NCBI GenBank assembly: GCA_035503715.1 | Contig: DATJTE010000171.1 | Coordinates: forward strand, 1 to 64,000 | Reading direction: 5' to 3' | From: OAS926 sp035503715 | GTDB lineage: Bacteria > Pseudomonadota > Alphaproteobacteria > Rhizobiales > Rhizobiaceae | DNA length: 64,000 bases | In this document: in pieces, positions 52,471 through 60,212 of the stretch | Layout: each line of letters opens with the position of its first letter | Numbering within the stretch: the first letter of the stretch is position 1 | Notes under the pieces: model-generated | The model's database searches: none | What the model was told of the DNA's origin: nothing | Seen by the model: only the letters and a program-made list of their open reading frames with translations | Translations under genes and position numbers: made by a program

Positions 52471-52665
52471 GTGCTTCGCTTCACAGCAGGCTTGATCGTA
52501 GGTGCTGCGCTCATGGGAACCGCATTTGCGCAGATGGCCGTCACGGTTCCGACAAATGGAAAGCTTGTCGGCTACATTGTTCAGAAGGACGGTAACGACG
52601 TGTGTCGTGATCCCGACGTTTTCAACGAGTTCCGCGGGCCAGACAGCTACATCATCTGCCCTTAG
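52471..52665 (+). CDS. Small secreted protein, unknown
   Basis: A 64-residue protein starting at GTG 52471, one base after the preceding stop. Signal peptide MLRFTAGLIVGAALMGTAFA, then a mature part of some 43 residues with two cysteines (DVCRDPDVF and YIICP). GGAGG stands directly upstream. Likely co-expressed with the duplicated secreted protein. Function unknown. Confidence 0.6.
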   Translation: MLRFTAGLIVGAALMGTAFAQMAVTVPTNGKLVGYIVQKDGNDVCRDPDVFNEFRGPDSYIICP

Positions 52666-52757
52666 TCCCTTTCGGCGCAACTGCGGCGTCGAAACCGGTT
52701 GATAACCCGGCGCGTTTGATTGACGTGGCGAGATGCGCAACCGATACGGATGCCTTC

Positions 52758-53228
52758 ATGAAAATCGTCCCGACTGAGCCGCGAATCGGTGTCGTTCGCC
52801 TGCCGCACGCCGAAGGCCTGGCGCTGCCGTCCTATGAGACGGCGGGCGCTGCGGGCATGGATTTGCGTGCCGCGGTGCCGGATGATCGGCCACTGCTCAT
52901 TCTTCCGGGAAAGCGCGCGCTGGTGCCGACCGGGCTGATCCTCGAAATTTCCGACGGCATGGAAGGTCAGGTGAGGCCGCGTTCCGGGCTTGCCTTCAAG
53001 CACGGCATCACCTGCCTGAACACGCCGGGCACGATCGACAGCGACTATCGCGGCGAGCTGAAGGTGCTGCTTGTCAATCTCGGTGATGAGGATTTTGCCG
53101 TGACGCGCGGCATGCGCATCGCGCAGCTCGTGTTCGCGACGGTCACGCGCGCCTCGGTCGAGGAACGCAGCCTCGCGGGCGGAACGGCGCGCGGCGCGGG
53201 CGGGTTCGGCTCGACCGGCACGGGCTGA
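52758..53228 (+). CDS. dut: dUTP diphosphatase
   Basis: A 156-residue trimeric dUTPase that prevents uracil incorporation in DNA. The five motifs are visible: AGMDLRAAV, RPRSGLAFKHG, GTIDSDYRGELKV, RIAQLVFA and the C-terminal RGAGGFGSTG. ATG 52758 is preferred to the earlier ATG 52716, whose 14 extra residues are not family-like. Its stop overlaps the next ATG by one base. Confidence 0.96.
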   Translation: MKIVPTEPRIGVVRLPHAEGLALPSYETAGAAGMDLRAAVPDDRPLLILPGKRALVPTGLILEISDGMEGQVRPRSGLAFKHGITCLNTPGTIDSDYRGELKVLLVNLGDEDFAVTRGMRIAQLVFATVTRASVEERSLAGGTARGAGGFGSTGTG

Positions 53229-54085
53229 TGCGGCGGGTCCTGCTTGCCGTCATTGCCGTTTTGATGCTGACGGCCTCTCAGGCCATTGCCGCCTATGAAT
53301 ATGCCGAGCTCGATCAGAGCGTGCCCGGCCATGCCAGACTAACCTATCTCGATCTGGCAAGGCTCGTTTTCGCGGACCTCCACCAGGACGATGGCCGCTA
53401 TGCCGGCACTCCGCCGGAACCGGTACGCCACCTCGTGCCGGGTTACGAAGCCGCTGTCGGGGCGGGCACCGTTCGCTTCACCAATCTCGCCGTGACGCCA
53501 GCGCGGGCAGGCGGTAAGGAGCGCCTCGTCGTGCTGATCGATGTCGGTACCTGGAGCGATCTCGACGAGAGTCTGGCACTGCTCTGTCTCTTCGGCTTCG
53601 ACGACGGCGCGGCTAAACTGCTCGATGTCGTGAATGTCGGGCTCGATCAGTCGACCTTCTTCCGCGACCCGGGCACGATTTCGCTTGGAGCGTCCGAGAG
53701 CGCCGTCGCGACGTCGAGCCAGCATTTCAACTCGAACCAATCCTATGACGCGCTGGCGCTTGCCCTCATCCGCAACGACAGGTTCGAGCACATCGACGAT
53801 TTCTGGCTGATCAGCGATCGCGCCTGCGGCTGGGCGCGCTATGAAGTGCCGACATTCTCGGGGCAAGCGGTCGGAAATGGTTTCGGCGATTTTACTGTGA
53901 CCATCACCGATACGCTCGAAGTCTCGAAGGACGCCGCGGCGGAGTGCGGTGACGAGAAAGCGCCCGCAGCAGCCTATTCCACTGAATACAGGGCGACGTA
54001 CACATGGGATCCCGCCCAGTTGAAATATACGCCGGATTCCGATGCGATCGAGAAGCTCGAAAAACGGAACGAGGATCGCCTCTGA
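53228..54085 (+). CDS. Exported protein of unknown function
   Basis: A 285-residue protein with a signal peptide (about 1-21, ending SQAIAAYEY). The mature part is acidic, with features such as FADLHQDDGRYAG, VIDVGTWSDLDESLALLCLF and ISDRACGWARYEVPTF, and it has few cysteines. It is coupled to dut (TGATG). I do not recognise a family. Confidence 0.65.
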   Translation: MRRVLLAVIAVLMLTASQAIAAYEYAELDQSVPGHARLTYLDLARLVFADLHQDDGRYAGTPPEPVRHLVPGYEAAVGAGTVRFTNLAVTPARAGGKERLVVLIDVGTWSDLDESLALLCLFGFDDGAAKLLDVVNVGLDQSTFFRDPGTISLGASESAVATSSQHFNSNQSYDALALALIRNDRFEHIDDFWLISDRACGWARYEVPTFSGQAVGNGFGDFTVTITDTLEVSKDAAAECGDEKAPAAAYSTEYRATYTWDPAQLKYTPDSDAIEKLEKRNEDRL

Positions 54086-54181
54086 CCCGGTGAGCGCACA
54101 CTCGCCGTGGTCCAATCTCTCCTGACTGTGATTGGCAGGAGCGCTGGTCTAGAGTGTGCTCACGCAACCAAAAATCCGGGT

Positions 54182-54988
54182 ATGACCATGGACAAGGGCA
54201 AGGCTTTCCGCGCGCTGCACGACAGCACTTTTGTCATTCCAAACCCCTGGGACATCGGCACCGCAAAACTGCTCGCCAGTGCCGGTTTCAAGGCGCTGGC
54301 GACGACCAGCGCGGGCTACGCCTTCTCGCGCGGTCTGCAGGACGGCGCTGTCGGTTTCGAGGAGATGATCCAGCACTGCAAGGAGCTGGCGCACGCCACT
54401 GACCTACCGGTGTCGGCCGACCTCGAAAAGGGCAAGGGCGATACGCCGGAGAGCGCGGCGGAGACGATCTTCGCTGCGGAAGCGGCGGGGCTGGCCGGCT
54501 GCTCGATCGAGGATTTTTCCGGCGACGAGGCGAATGCGATCTATGATTTCGAGCATGCGGTCGAACGCGTGAGGGCTGCTGCACAGGCAGCGCGTTCGCT
54601 GAAGCGCGACTTCGTTTTCACCGCGCGTGCGGAGAATTTTTTGCACGGCCGCAACGACCTCGACGACACGATCAAGCGGTTGCAGGCATTCGAGAAAGCC
54701 GGCGCCGATGTCGTCTACGCGCCGGGTCTTGGCGACGTCGAAACCGTTCGCAAGGTCGCGTCGTCGGTAAAAGTGCCCATCAACGTGCTGGTGGTACCGG
54801 GCTTCACGGTCGAGTCTCTGCGGGCGGCCGGTGCGAAGCGCCTCTCGCTCGGCTCGAAGCTGACGACATATGCGTTCGGCATGTTGGAGACGGCGAGCCG
54901 TGAGATGCTGCAGGATGGCACGTTCGGCTTCACGCGCGCCGGCATGCCGTTCGCCAAGGCGCAGCAGCTCTTCGCGCCAAAGGCATGA
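54182..54988 (+). CDS. Isocitrate lyase/PEP mutase-family enzyme
   Basis: A 268-residue TIM-barrel protein of the short ICL/PEPM subfamily. Marks include VIPNPWDIGTAKLLASAGFK, ATTSAGYAFSRGLQDG, SADLEKGKGDTPESAAET and GCSIEDFSGDE. These subfamily proteins cleave or rearrange 2-hydroxy or phosphono acids; members lack the KKCGH motif of true isocitrate lyase, as here. ATG 54182 is used, ATG 54188 is possible. Its stop overlaps the next ATG (ATGA). Confidence 0.85.
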   Translation: MTMDKGKAFRALHDSTFVIPNPWDIGTAKLLASAGFKALATTSAGYAFSRGLQDGAVGFEEMIQHCKELAHATDLPVSADLEKGKGDTPESAAETIFAAEAAGLAGCSIEDFSGDEANAIYDFEHAVERVRAAAQAARSLKRDFVFTARAENFLHGRNDLDDTIKRLQAFEKAGADVVYAPGLGDVETVRKVASSVKVPINVLVVPGFTVESLRAAGAKRLSLGSKLTTYAFGMLETASREMLQDGTFGFTRAGMPFAKAQQLFAPKA

Positions 54989-55989
54989 GCCTAGTCCTCA
55001 CAACGATCGACATGCACACCGGTGGCGAACCGCTCAGGATCGTCACCGGCGGCTATCCTGCGATTCCGAAGGGTGCGATCCTCGAGAAGCGCGCCTATGT
55101 GCGCGAGAATCTCGATCATCTGCGCAGGCTGCTGATCTTCGAGCCGCGCGGCCATTACGACATGTATGGCGCGATCCTGGTGGAGCCGGACCTGCCGGGC
55201 GCCGACCTCGCGGTGCTCTTCATGCACAATGAGGGCTACTCGACCATGTGCGGCCACGCGATCGTTGCGCTCGGCCGCTACGCGATCGATCAGGGTCTGG
55301 TGAAGGCGGTCGAGCCGAGGACGATGGTCAACATCGAGTGTCCGTGCGGCATGGTGGTGGCGAGCGTCGAGGTCAAGGACGGCAAGGCGGGCGCGGTGTC
55401 GTTCGAGAGCGTGCCGTCGTTCCTGTTCGCGAAAGATCGGTCGCTGGAGGTGCCAAGCTACGGCGCGATCCGCTTCGACGTCGCCTATGGCGGCGCGTTC
55501 TACGCGCTGGCCGACTGCCGGCAGTTCGGGCTGGAGTTCGGACGCGACCGCGCGCGCGATTTCATCGACGCGGCGACGGCGCTCAGCGATCGGGTGAAGG
55601 CGGAGATCGCGATCACGCATCCGGACCATGCAGACCTCGCTTTCCTCTACGGTTCGATCCTGACGGATGGCGGTGACGGTAAGCATGACGTCGCGACCAA
55701 AAATGTCTGCGTGTTCGCCGACGCGGAGGTCGACCGCTCGCCGACAGGCTCGGGCGTCACGGCGCGGCTCGCCGCCATGTTCGCCAAGGGCGAAATCGCG
55801 ATCGGCGAGGAGAGGCTGTTCGAGTCGATCGTTGGCTCGCGCTTTACGGGCGCAGTCGTGCGCACAACCAAGGCAGGTGGTTTCGCCGCGATCGTCGCGC
55901 GCGTCGGCGGCCGCGCGCATTATTCCGGCCGGTCGGAGTTCTCATTGGAGGATGGCGATGAACTGGGGCGGGGTTTCCTCGTCAGATAG
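54985..55989 (+). CDS. Proline racemase-family, probable trans-3-hydroxyproline dehydratase
   Basis: A 334-residue protein of the proline racemase family. Catalytic pair: Cys89 in YSTMCGHAIVALGRYA and Thr254 in DRSPTGSGVTAR. Racemases and epimerases have two cysteines, whereas the Cys/Thr pair marks trans-3-hydroxy-L-proline dehydratases, so the latter is the better call. The product would be Pyr2C, reduced to proline by another enzyme. It is coupled to the ICL/PEPM-like gene. Confidence 0.82.
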   Translation: MSLVLTTIDMHTGGEPLRIVTGGYPAIPKGAILEKRAYVRENLDHLRRLLIFEPRGHYDMYGAILVEPDLPGADLAVLFMHNEGYSTMCGHAIVALGRYAIDQGLVKAVEPRTMVNIECPCGMVVASVEVKDGKAGAVSFESVPSFLFAKDRSLEVPSYGAIRFDVAYGGAFYALADCRQFGLEFGRDRARDFIDAATALSDRVKAEIAITHPDHADLAFLYGSILTDGGDGKHDVATKNVCVFADAEVDRSPTGSGVTARLAAMFAKGEIAIGEERLFESIVGSRFTGAVVRTTKAGGFAAIVARVGGRAHYSGRSEFSLEDGDELGRGFLVR

Positions 55990-56124
55990 CGAGTCACTCG
56001 GCGTTCAAGCGCCCGCTATTCCGTCTCGGGCTTCGGCCGAGCCTCTGGTATCCATCACTGCAATTGATCGAAGCATTCGCAGGCATGTCTGTATTTCACC
56101 GATCGCGGATGCGATAAACGCGCC

Positions 56125-56742
56125 ATGACACTCGCCGGCCTCATCACCTATTCGGGCGCGCTCGCCATCGCCGCCGCCATTCCGGGACCCGGCGTGACGG
56201 CGTTGGTCGCGCGTGCGCTAGGATCCGGCTTCCGCTCGTCGCTGTTCATGTCGTTCGGCCTGGTGCTTGGCGACCTCACCTATCTCACTGCCGTGGTGCT
56301 CGGCCTGGCCTTGGTCGCGCAGACCTTCGGCACCGTGTTCCTCGTCATCAAATGGGCCGGCGTCGCCTACCTCTGCTACCTCGCATATAAATTCTGGACC
56401 GCTGGCATCGCACCGACCGACATTGAGGCGAAGCGTGGCGCTGGCGGTTTCGCGGCAAGCTTCATGGCCGGGCTGATGGTGACGCTCGGCAACCCGAAGA
56501 CGATGATCTTCTATTTGGCGCTGACGCCGACGCTGGTCGACCTCGCGAAGATCACGCCGACCGATTACGGGTTGCTCGCGCTGGCGACCATCGTCGTGCT
56601 GCTGGTCGTTCTTGTGCCCTATCTCGTGCTGGCCGCCAATGCGCGGTCGCTGCTCAAGTCGCCGCGCGCGCTGAAAGCGATGAACCGTACGGCGGCGAGC
56701 TTCATGGTGGGCGCCGCCGCGGCGATCGCGACGCGGCAATAG
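56125..56742 (+). CDS. LysE-family translocator
   Basis: A 205-residue inner-membrane exporter with about six helices. It has the family start GALAIAAAIPGPGVTALVAR, the VIKWAGVAYLCYLAYKFW segment and the LMVTLGNPKTMIFYLALTPT motif. These proteins export amino acids or homoserine lactones. A 135-base gap before it has no gene and no notable repeat. Confidence 0.9.
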   Translation: MTLAGLITYSGALAIAAAIPGPGVTALVARALGSGFRSSLFMSFGLVLGDLTYLTAVVLGLALVAQTFGTVFLVIKWAGVAYLCYLAYKFWTAGIAPTDIEAKRGAGGFAASFMAGLMVTLGNPKTMIFYLALTPTLVDLAKITPTDYGLLALATIVVLLVVLVPYLVLAANARSLLKSPRALKAMNRTAASFMVGAAAAIATRQ

Positions 56743-56827
56743 CTGCTTGGTCCTAAGGCTGATCTAGCCGGGCGTTTCCCTTGCCACGCGGGCCGTGCTA
56801 ACTGGCTTTGCAATCCAGGGAGAGCGC

Positions 56828-57802
56828 ATGAACAAGCCCGCCACTCGCAAGCCCGGACGCGGCCGCGTCTACAACTCGATCGTGGAAACCATCGGCGACA
56901 CGCCGCTGGTCCGGCTGGACAAATTCGCGCGCGAAAAGGGCGTTGTCGCCAACCTGATGGCCAAGCTGGAGTTCTTCAACCCGATCTCGAGCGTCAAGGA
57001 TCGTATCGGCGTGGCGATGATCGAGGCGCTGGAGACGGAAGGGAAAATCCGTCCGGGCCGCACCACGCTGGTCGAGCCGACATCGGGCAATACAGGCATC
57101 GCGCTGGCCTTCGCGGCCGCGGCGAAGGGCTACAAGCTGATCCTGACCATGCCGGAAACCATGTCGATGGAGCGGCGCAAGATGCTGCTGCTGCTCGGCG
57201 CCGAACTGGTGCTGACCGAAGGCGCCAAGGGCATGAAGGGCGCTATCGCAAAGGCGGAGGAACTCGTCGCGACGCTGCCCGACGCGATCATCCCGCAGCA
57301 GTTCGAAAACCCGGCCAATCCGGATATCCATCGCCGCACAACGGCGGAGGAGATCTGGAACGACACGAACGGCGAGGTCGATATCGTCGTTTCGGGCATA
57401 GGCACCGGCGGCACCATCACCGGCGTCGGCCAGGTGCTGAAACCGCGCAAGCCGGGCCTGAAAATGATTGCCGTCGAGCCGGAGGCGTCGCCGGTGCTGT
57501 CGGGCGGCGCGCCAGGCCCGCACAAGATCCAGGGCATCGGCGCGGGCTTCGCGCCCAAAATCCTCGACACCTCGATCTATGACGAGGTGGTCAAGGTCTC
57601 TAACGAAGATGCTTTCGCCAATGCGCGGCTGGTGGCGCGGCTTGAAGGCGTGCCGGTCGGCATCTCCTCCGGCGCTGCCCTGCAGGCGGCGGTCGTCGTC
57701 GGGTCGCGGCCGGAGAACAAGGGGAAGAATATCGTTGTAATCATCCCTTCGTTTGCGGAACGCTATCTTTCGACGGCGCTGTTCGAGGGGCTTGGGAGCT
57801 AA
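56828..57802 (+). CDS. cysK: Cysteine synthase A
   Basis: A 324-residue PLP enzyme that makes cysteine from O-acetylserine and sulfide. The PLP lysine lies in NPISSVKDRIGVAM, the substrate loop is PTSGNTGIALAFAA, and the phosphate loop GTGGTITGVGQVL is intact. ATG 56828 follows GGGAGAGC; the open frame upstream is not family-like. Confidence 0.95.
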   Translation: MNKPATRKPGRGRVYNSIVETIGDTPLVRLDKFAREKGVVANLMAKLEFFNPISSVKDRIGVAMIEALETEGKIRPGRTTLVEPTSGNTGIALAFAAAAKGYKLILTMPETMSMERRKMLLLLGAELVLTEGAKGMKGAIAKAEELVATLPDAIIPQQFENPANPDIHRRTTAEEIWNDTNGEVDIVVSGIGTGGTITGVGQVLKPRKPGLKMIAVEPEASPVLSGGAPGPHKIQGIGAGFAPKILDTSIYDEVVKVSNEDAFANARLVARLEGVPVGISSGAALQAAVVVGSRPENKGKNIVVIIPSFAERYLSTALFEGLGS

Positions 57803-57842
57803 GCAGGCGCAACGGGTTGCTGCTCTTGGGGGAGGGCGTTTG

Positions 57843-58469
57843 GTGGGCTACAGACTTTACACGCGGCCGGGTTCCGGCGGTTTCGTCGTCGAGGTCGCCT
57901 TCGCCATGGCCGGCGTGCCGGTCGAGAAGATCGACGTCACGCGCGCCGAACAGAAACCTGGCGGGACGTTCCGCGAGATCAACCCTGTCGGCCAGGTGCC
58001 GGCGTTGATCCTGCCCGACGGGCGGCTGATGACCGAATCCGCCGCGATCTGCCTCTACCTCGCCGAACAGTATCCGCTGCGGGGTATCGGCCCGGTTGCG
58101 GGATCGTCCGAACGGCCGGATTTCCTGCGCTGGATGCTCTTCTTGGCGTCGGCGCATTATCCCACGCTGTTGCGCTTCTACTATCCGGACCGCCGCACGA
58201 CCGATGCCGGCGGCATCGATGCTGTGAAGCAGGCGGCAGTCGCCGAGTCCGAGCAGCTTTTCGAGGTCGTCGAAAACCATCTCGCCGGCCGTCAATGGCT
58301 GGTCGGCGACACGATGACCATCGCCGACGTCTATCTGGCGATGCTCGCCTACTGGCTGCCGCCAGACGACAGGCCGCGCGCAGTCTGGACGAACATTATC
58401 GCGCTTTCGAACCGCGTCGCCAGAGATGCGACCGTCGCCGAGCTGAACAAGACGCACAAGATCTGGTGA
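57843..58469 (+). CDS. Glutathione S-transferase-family protein
   Basis: A 208-residue GST. The N-terminal thioredoxin-like domain reads RLYTRPGSGGFVVEVAFAMA, with the glutathione-binding EINPVGQVPALIL and TESAAICLYLAE. The C-terminal helical domain contains GDTMTIADVYLAML. GTG 57843 is used because GGAGG lies upstream. Specific substrate unknown. Confidence 0.88.
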   Translation: MGYRLYTRPGSGGFVVEVAFAMAGVPVEKIDVTRAEQKPGGTFREINPVGQVPALILPDGRLMTESAAICLYLAEQYPLRGIGPVAGSSERPDFLRWMLFLASAHYPTLLRFYYPDRRTTDAGGIDAVKQAAVAESEQLFEVVENHLAGRQWLVGDTMTIADVYLAMLAYWLPPDDRPRAVWTNIIALSNRVARDATVAELNKTHKIW

Positions 58470-58644
58470 CCGAGGGCAGGCTCGCCTCGGCCCAGGCTGG
58501 GGAATTGTCGGCGGGCGGCGACGTCGAGCAGGCATTGACGCAGCGTCACCTCGCGCCATGTAAGCCCTTCGTCCAATTCGGCGTTTTCAGGTTGGCAGGG
58601 GCGGCCCGATCCTTAAAGTGTGAATCTGCAACTGGGAGGAAAGA

Positions 58645-59595
58645 ATGATCCATCTGAACCGGAAACTCATTCTCGGCGCGGTGGCGCTGACGCTGGCGGC
58701 GGCGCCCGTCAAGGCGCAGGAGTTCATCAATGTGCTGACCGGCGGCACGTCGGGTGTCTATTATCCGCTCGGCGTCGCGCTGTCGGAGATCTACGCCAAG
58801 GGCATCGAAGGCTCGCGCACGCAGGTGCAGGCGACGAAAGCCTCGGTCGAGAACCTGAACCTGCTGCAACAGGGCAAGGGCGAGATCGCGTTCTCGCTCG
58901 GCGATTCCGTGCAGGAAGCGGTCAAGGGCAACACGGAAGCCGGCTTCCCGGCGCCGCTCGACAAGCTGCGCGGCATCGCGGCGATCTATCCGAACTACAT
59001 CCAGATCGTCGCATCCCAAGAGTCGGGCATCAAGTCGCTCGCCGACCTGAAGGGCAAGAGCCTGTCGGTTGGCGCACCGGCGTCGGGCACCGAACTCAAT
59101 GCACGCGCCATCTTCGCTGCGGCCGGCATGAAGTATGAGGATCTCGGCAAGGTCGAATATCTGCCGTTCGCTGAATCGGTCGAGCTGATAAAGAACCGCC
59201 AGCTCGACGCGACGCTGCAATCGGCGGGTCTCGGCGTCGCGTCGATCCGCGACCTCGCGACCTCGCTGCCCATCAATGTGGTGGCCGTGCCGGCCGACAC
59301 CGTCAACAAGATCGGCGCGCCCTACATCTCGGTCATGATCCCTGCCGGCACCTATGATGGCCAGGCTGAGGACGTGGCGACAGCCGCTGTCGGCAACTTC
59401 CTGATCACGCATGACGGCGTGTCCGATGAGACCGCGTACCAGATGACGAAGCTGCTGTTCGAGAACCTCGACCAGATGGTCGCGGCGCACGCGGCGGCGA
59501 AGGCAATCGACCCGGCCAAGGCGCTCGACGGCATGCCGGTGCCACTGCACCCAGGTGCGGAGCGTTATTACAAGGAAAAGGGCTTGATCAAGTAG
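58645..59595 (+). CDS. TAXI-family TRAP transporter binding protein
   Basis: A 316-residue periplasmic protein. A signal peptide (about 1-26, ending APVKAQEF) is followed by the TAXI motif LTGGTSGVYYPLGVALSEIY and SVGAPASGTELNARAIFAA. No TRAP membrane subunits are next to it, so the cognate transporter must be elsewhere. GGGAGGAAAGA precedes the ATG. Confidence 0.9.
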   Translation: MIHLNRKLILGAVALTLAAAPVKAQEFINVLTGGTSGVYYPLGVALSEIYAKGIEGSRTQVQATKASVENLNLLQQGKGEIAFSLGDSVQEAVKGNTEAGFPAPLDKLRGIAAIYPNYIQIVASQESGIKSLADLKGKSLSVGAPASGTELNARAIFAAAGMKYEDLGKVEYLPFAESVELIKNRQLDATLQSAGLGVASIRDLATSLPINVVAVPADTVNKIGAPYISVMIPAGTYDGQAEDVATAAVGNFLITHDGVSDETAYQMTKLLFENLDQMVAAHAAAKAIDPAKALDGMPVPLHPGAERYYKEKGLIK

Positions 59596-59610
59596 CCCGC
59601 ATTGGGACTC

Positions 59611-59636
59611 GAAGGTGGGCTTAACCGCCCACCTTC
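59611..59636. terminator. Bidirectional hairpin between convergent genes
   Basis: A perfect 10-bp stem GAAGGTGGGC (59611-59620) / GCCCACCTTC (59627-59636) with loop TTAACC. It lies 16 bases past the TAXI stop and includes the stop codon of the CoxG-like gene. No clear T run. Confidence 0.5.
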
Positions 59637-60070
59637 TCGCCAAAAGTCGAGAAGAATTCGCCGGCAAGCTTCTTCGACGTCGACATGATGAGCCGGCTGC
59701 CGAGCTGGGCGATCTTACCGCCCACGTCCGCCTTGGCGGCATATTTGAGAAGCGTCACGCCCGGCTCGACCTCTTCCAGCGTCACGTCCGCGCCGCCCTT
59801 GGCGAAGCCCGCCACGCCGCCCTTGCCTTCGCCCTGAATGGTGTAGCCGTGCGGCGGATTCAAATTCTTGAGATTGACCTCGCCGTTGAAGGTCGCCTTG
59901 ATCGGTCCGATCTTCAACACGACGGTGGCGGCCATATTGGTCGGCGTTTTCATTTCGAGCGACTGGCAGCCGGGGATGCACTCTTTAAGTATGGCCGGGT
60001 CGTTCAAGGCTTTCCACACGGCATCGATCGGTGCGCCGATCCGCTCCTCCCCCTCGATCACCAAAGCCAT
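59621..60070 (-). CDS. CoxG-type SRPBCC protein
   Basis: A 149-residue START-like protein of the carbon-monoxide-dehydrogenase subunit G group: EERIGAPIDAVWKALNDPAI, KECIPGCQSLEM, ATFNGEVNLKNLNPP and the late LGSRLIMSTSKKLAGEFF. CoxG proteins occur with molybdenum hydroxylases, but no such genes are here. ATG 60070 fits homologues better than an upstream in-frame start. It is divergent from the dehydratase gene. Confidence 0.87.
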   Translation of the reverse strand: MALVIEGEERIGAPIDAVWKALNDPAILKECIPGCQSLEMKTPTNMAATVVLKIGPIKATFNGEVNLKNLNPPHGYTIQGEGKGGVAGFAKGGADVTLEEVEPGVTLLKYAAKADVGGKIAQLGSRLIMSTSKKLAGEFFSTFGEKVGG

Positions 60071-60212
60071 GGCCGTTTTCCTCGTTTTCCCGAACGACAA
60101 ACGGGTACTCCAGCGGCCGGGGCCTGTCCATCGGCGCTTTCTGCGCCAACATGCGCACTTGCCGACTCTCTCGGCATGCCATATCGATTTGTCCTACAAA
60201 TAGCCGGAGACG

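Noticed and set aside
59621..60070. Carbon monoxide dehydrogenase locus
   Set aside because: Only a CoxG-like SRPBCC protein is present; no molybdenum hydroxylase subunits lie in the window.
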